Assembly: GCA_937904375.1 (NCBI GenBank)
Contig: CALDIG010000108.1
Coordinates: forward strand, 1-13,860
Length of the DNA stretch: 13,860 nucleotides
Direction of reading: 5' to 3'
DNA from: an uncultured Prevotellaceae bacterium
GTDB lineage: Bacteria > Bacteroidota > Bacteroidia > Bacteroidales > Muribaculaceae
Shown piece after piece: positions 13,368 through 13,860 of the stretch; within the stretch, counting starts at the first letter, position 1, and the number at the start of each line of letters is the position of its first letter. A program made the position numbers and the translations under genes. Under the pieces are notes generated by a model. It was not told the origin of the DNA and searched no databases. It saw only the letters and a list, made by a program, of their open reading frames with translations.

Positions 13368-13860
13368 ATGCAAATACTAGATAGTACAATATACGTTCTT
13401 GCCATACCACTGTTCATGTTCCTGTTCCTGGGGCTTGTGGGCACTAAGATGCCTCGCAAGATTACCGGTGTGCTGGGAGTGCTGGGAATGGCTGTGACTA
13501 CAGTGCTGGCTTATACCATAGCGTTTGTTTATTTCTTTGGTGAAGGACCTCAGAAGGTCGATGGTATATATCAACAGTTGGTTCCTACCGATTGGACTTG
13601 GCTCTCGTTCTATGCCGACAAGCTAGTGGTGAGGCTAGGTGTGCTTCTCGACCCAATCTCGGCAATGATGCTGGTGGTTATCAGCACGGTGTCGTTTATG
13701 GTTCACCTCTATAGCTTGGGCTATATGAGCGACCACGAAGGCAACCCCGAGAAAGGTTTCCAACGTTACTATGCCGACTTGGCATTGTTCACCTTCTCGA
13801 TGCTCGGACTCGTTGTCTCGACCAACATCTTCCAGATGTTCATCTTCTTTGAGATGGTGG
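13368..13860 (+). CDS. nuoL: Complex I subunit L (NuoL), N-terminal part (cut by window edge)
   Basis: The first 164 codons of the largest antiporter-like proton-pumping subunit are visible; the rest lies beyond the window. The start is ATG 13368, 6 bp after nuoK. The visible part has a hydrophobic first helix (about 7-24), a second (about 34-57), then VRLGVLLDPISAMMLVVIST, FMVHLYSLGYM, and the beginning of the core with FQMFIFFEMV at the very end. Glu162 there matches the essential Glu144 of E. coli NuoL. The LDPISAMM and YSLGYM blocks distinguish it from NuoM and NuoN. I expect nuoM and nuoN to follow outside the window. Confidence 0.95.
   Translation, partial: MQILDSTIYVLAIPLFMFLFLGLVGTKMPRKITGVLGVLGMAVTTVLAYTIAFVYFFGEGPQKVDGIYQQLVPTDWTWLSFYADKLVVRLGVLLDPISAMMLVVISTVSFMVHLYSLGYMSDHEGNPEKGFQRYYADLALFTFSMLGLVVSTNIFQMFIFFEMV

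Noticed and set aside
1..13860. Mobile elements, CRISPR arrays, tRNA or rRNA genes
   Set aside because: Reading both strands I found no transposase, integrase, regularly spaced repeats, terminal inverted repeats around the atp block, cloverleaf-like sequence or rRNA segment, so there is no direct evidence of how the atp operon came to lie within nuo.

Overview
The window comes from a Bacteroidota chromosome, most likely order Bacteroidales (Muribaculaceae- or Prevotellaceae-like; the exact family is my inference). The signs are: complex I genes with a fused nuoCD and no nuoE, nuoF or nuoG; an ATP synthase cluster ordered beta-epsilon-a-c-b-delta-alpha-gamma; a very short epsilon; a beta subunit with a long insertion; an a subunit with a signal-peptide-like start and a large extra N-terminal region; mostly weak Shine-Dalgarno sequences; and promoter elements of the Bacteroidota type (TTTG / TAnnTTTG).

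Layout. Positions 1-373 hold the 5' part of a leftward gene for an exported M23-type peptidoglycan peptidase. Positions 374-1035 are an AT-rich divergent control region. It has a very good leftward promoter (693-723) that would give the peptidase a leader of about 310 nt, and a rightward TATATTTG element (853-860) for the energy genes. From 1036 to the end every gene reads rightward: nuoA, nuoB, nuoCD, nuoH (1036-4863); the whole F1Fo ATP synthase set atpD, atpC, atpB, atpE, atpF, atpH, atpA, atpG (4994-11758); then nuoI, nuoJ, nuoK and the start of nuoL (11891-13860, cut by the window edge).

The main point of interest is that a complete eight-gene ATP synthase operon sits inside the complex I operon, exactly between nuoH and nuoI. 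The genes on both sides are intact. The two junctions are the longest gaps within the gene run (130 and 132 bp), and each has its own unusual content. The nuoH-atpD gap has four tandem 7-bp units. The atpG-nuoI gap has an 8-bp inverted repeat overlapping a candidate 31-residue ORF.

Function. NuoA, H, J, K and L belong to the membrane arm, and NuoB, CD and I to the quinone-side connecting arm, of a complex I-like proton pump without the NADH-oxidising module. The ATP synthase uses the gradient; its c subunit has the proton-type, not the sodium-type, ion site. One locus would therefore encode both a producer and a consumer of the proton-motive force. Apart from the gene arrangement, the individual proteins look like ordinary members of their families in this phylum. 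I see no CRISPR array, tRNA, rRNA, insertion sequence or phage gene.
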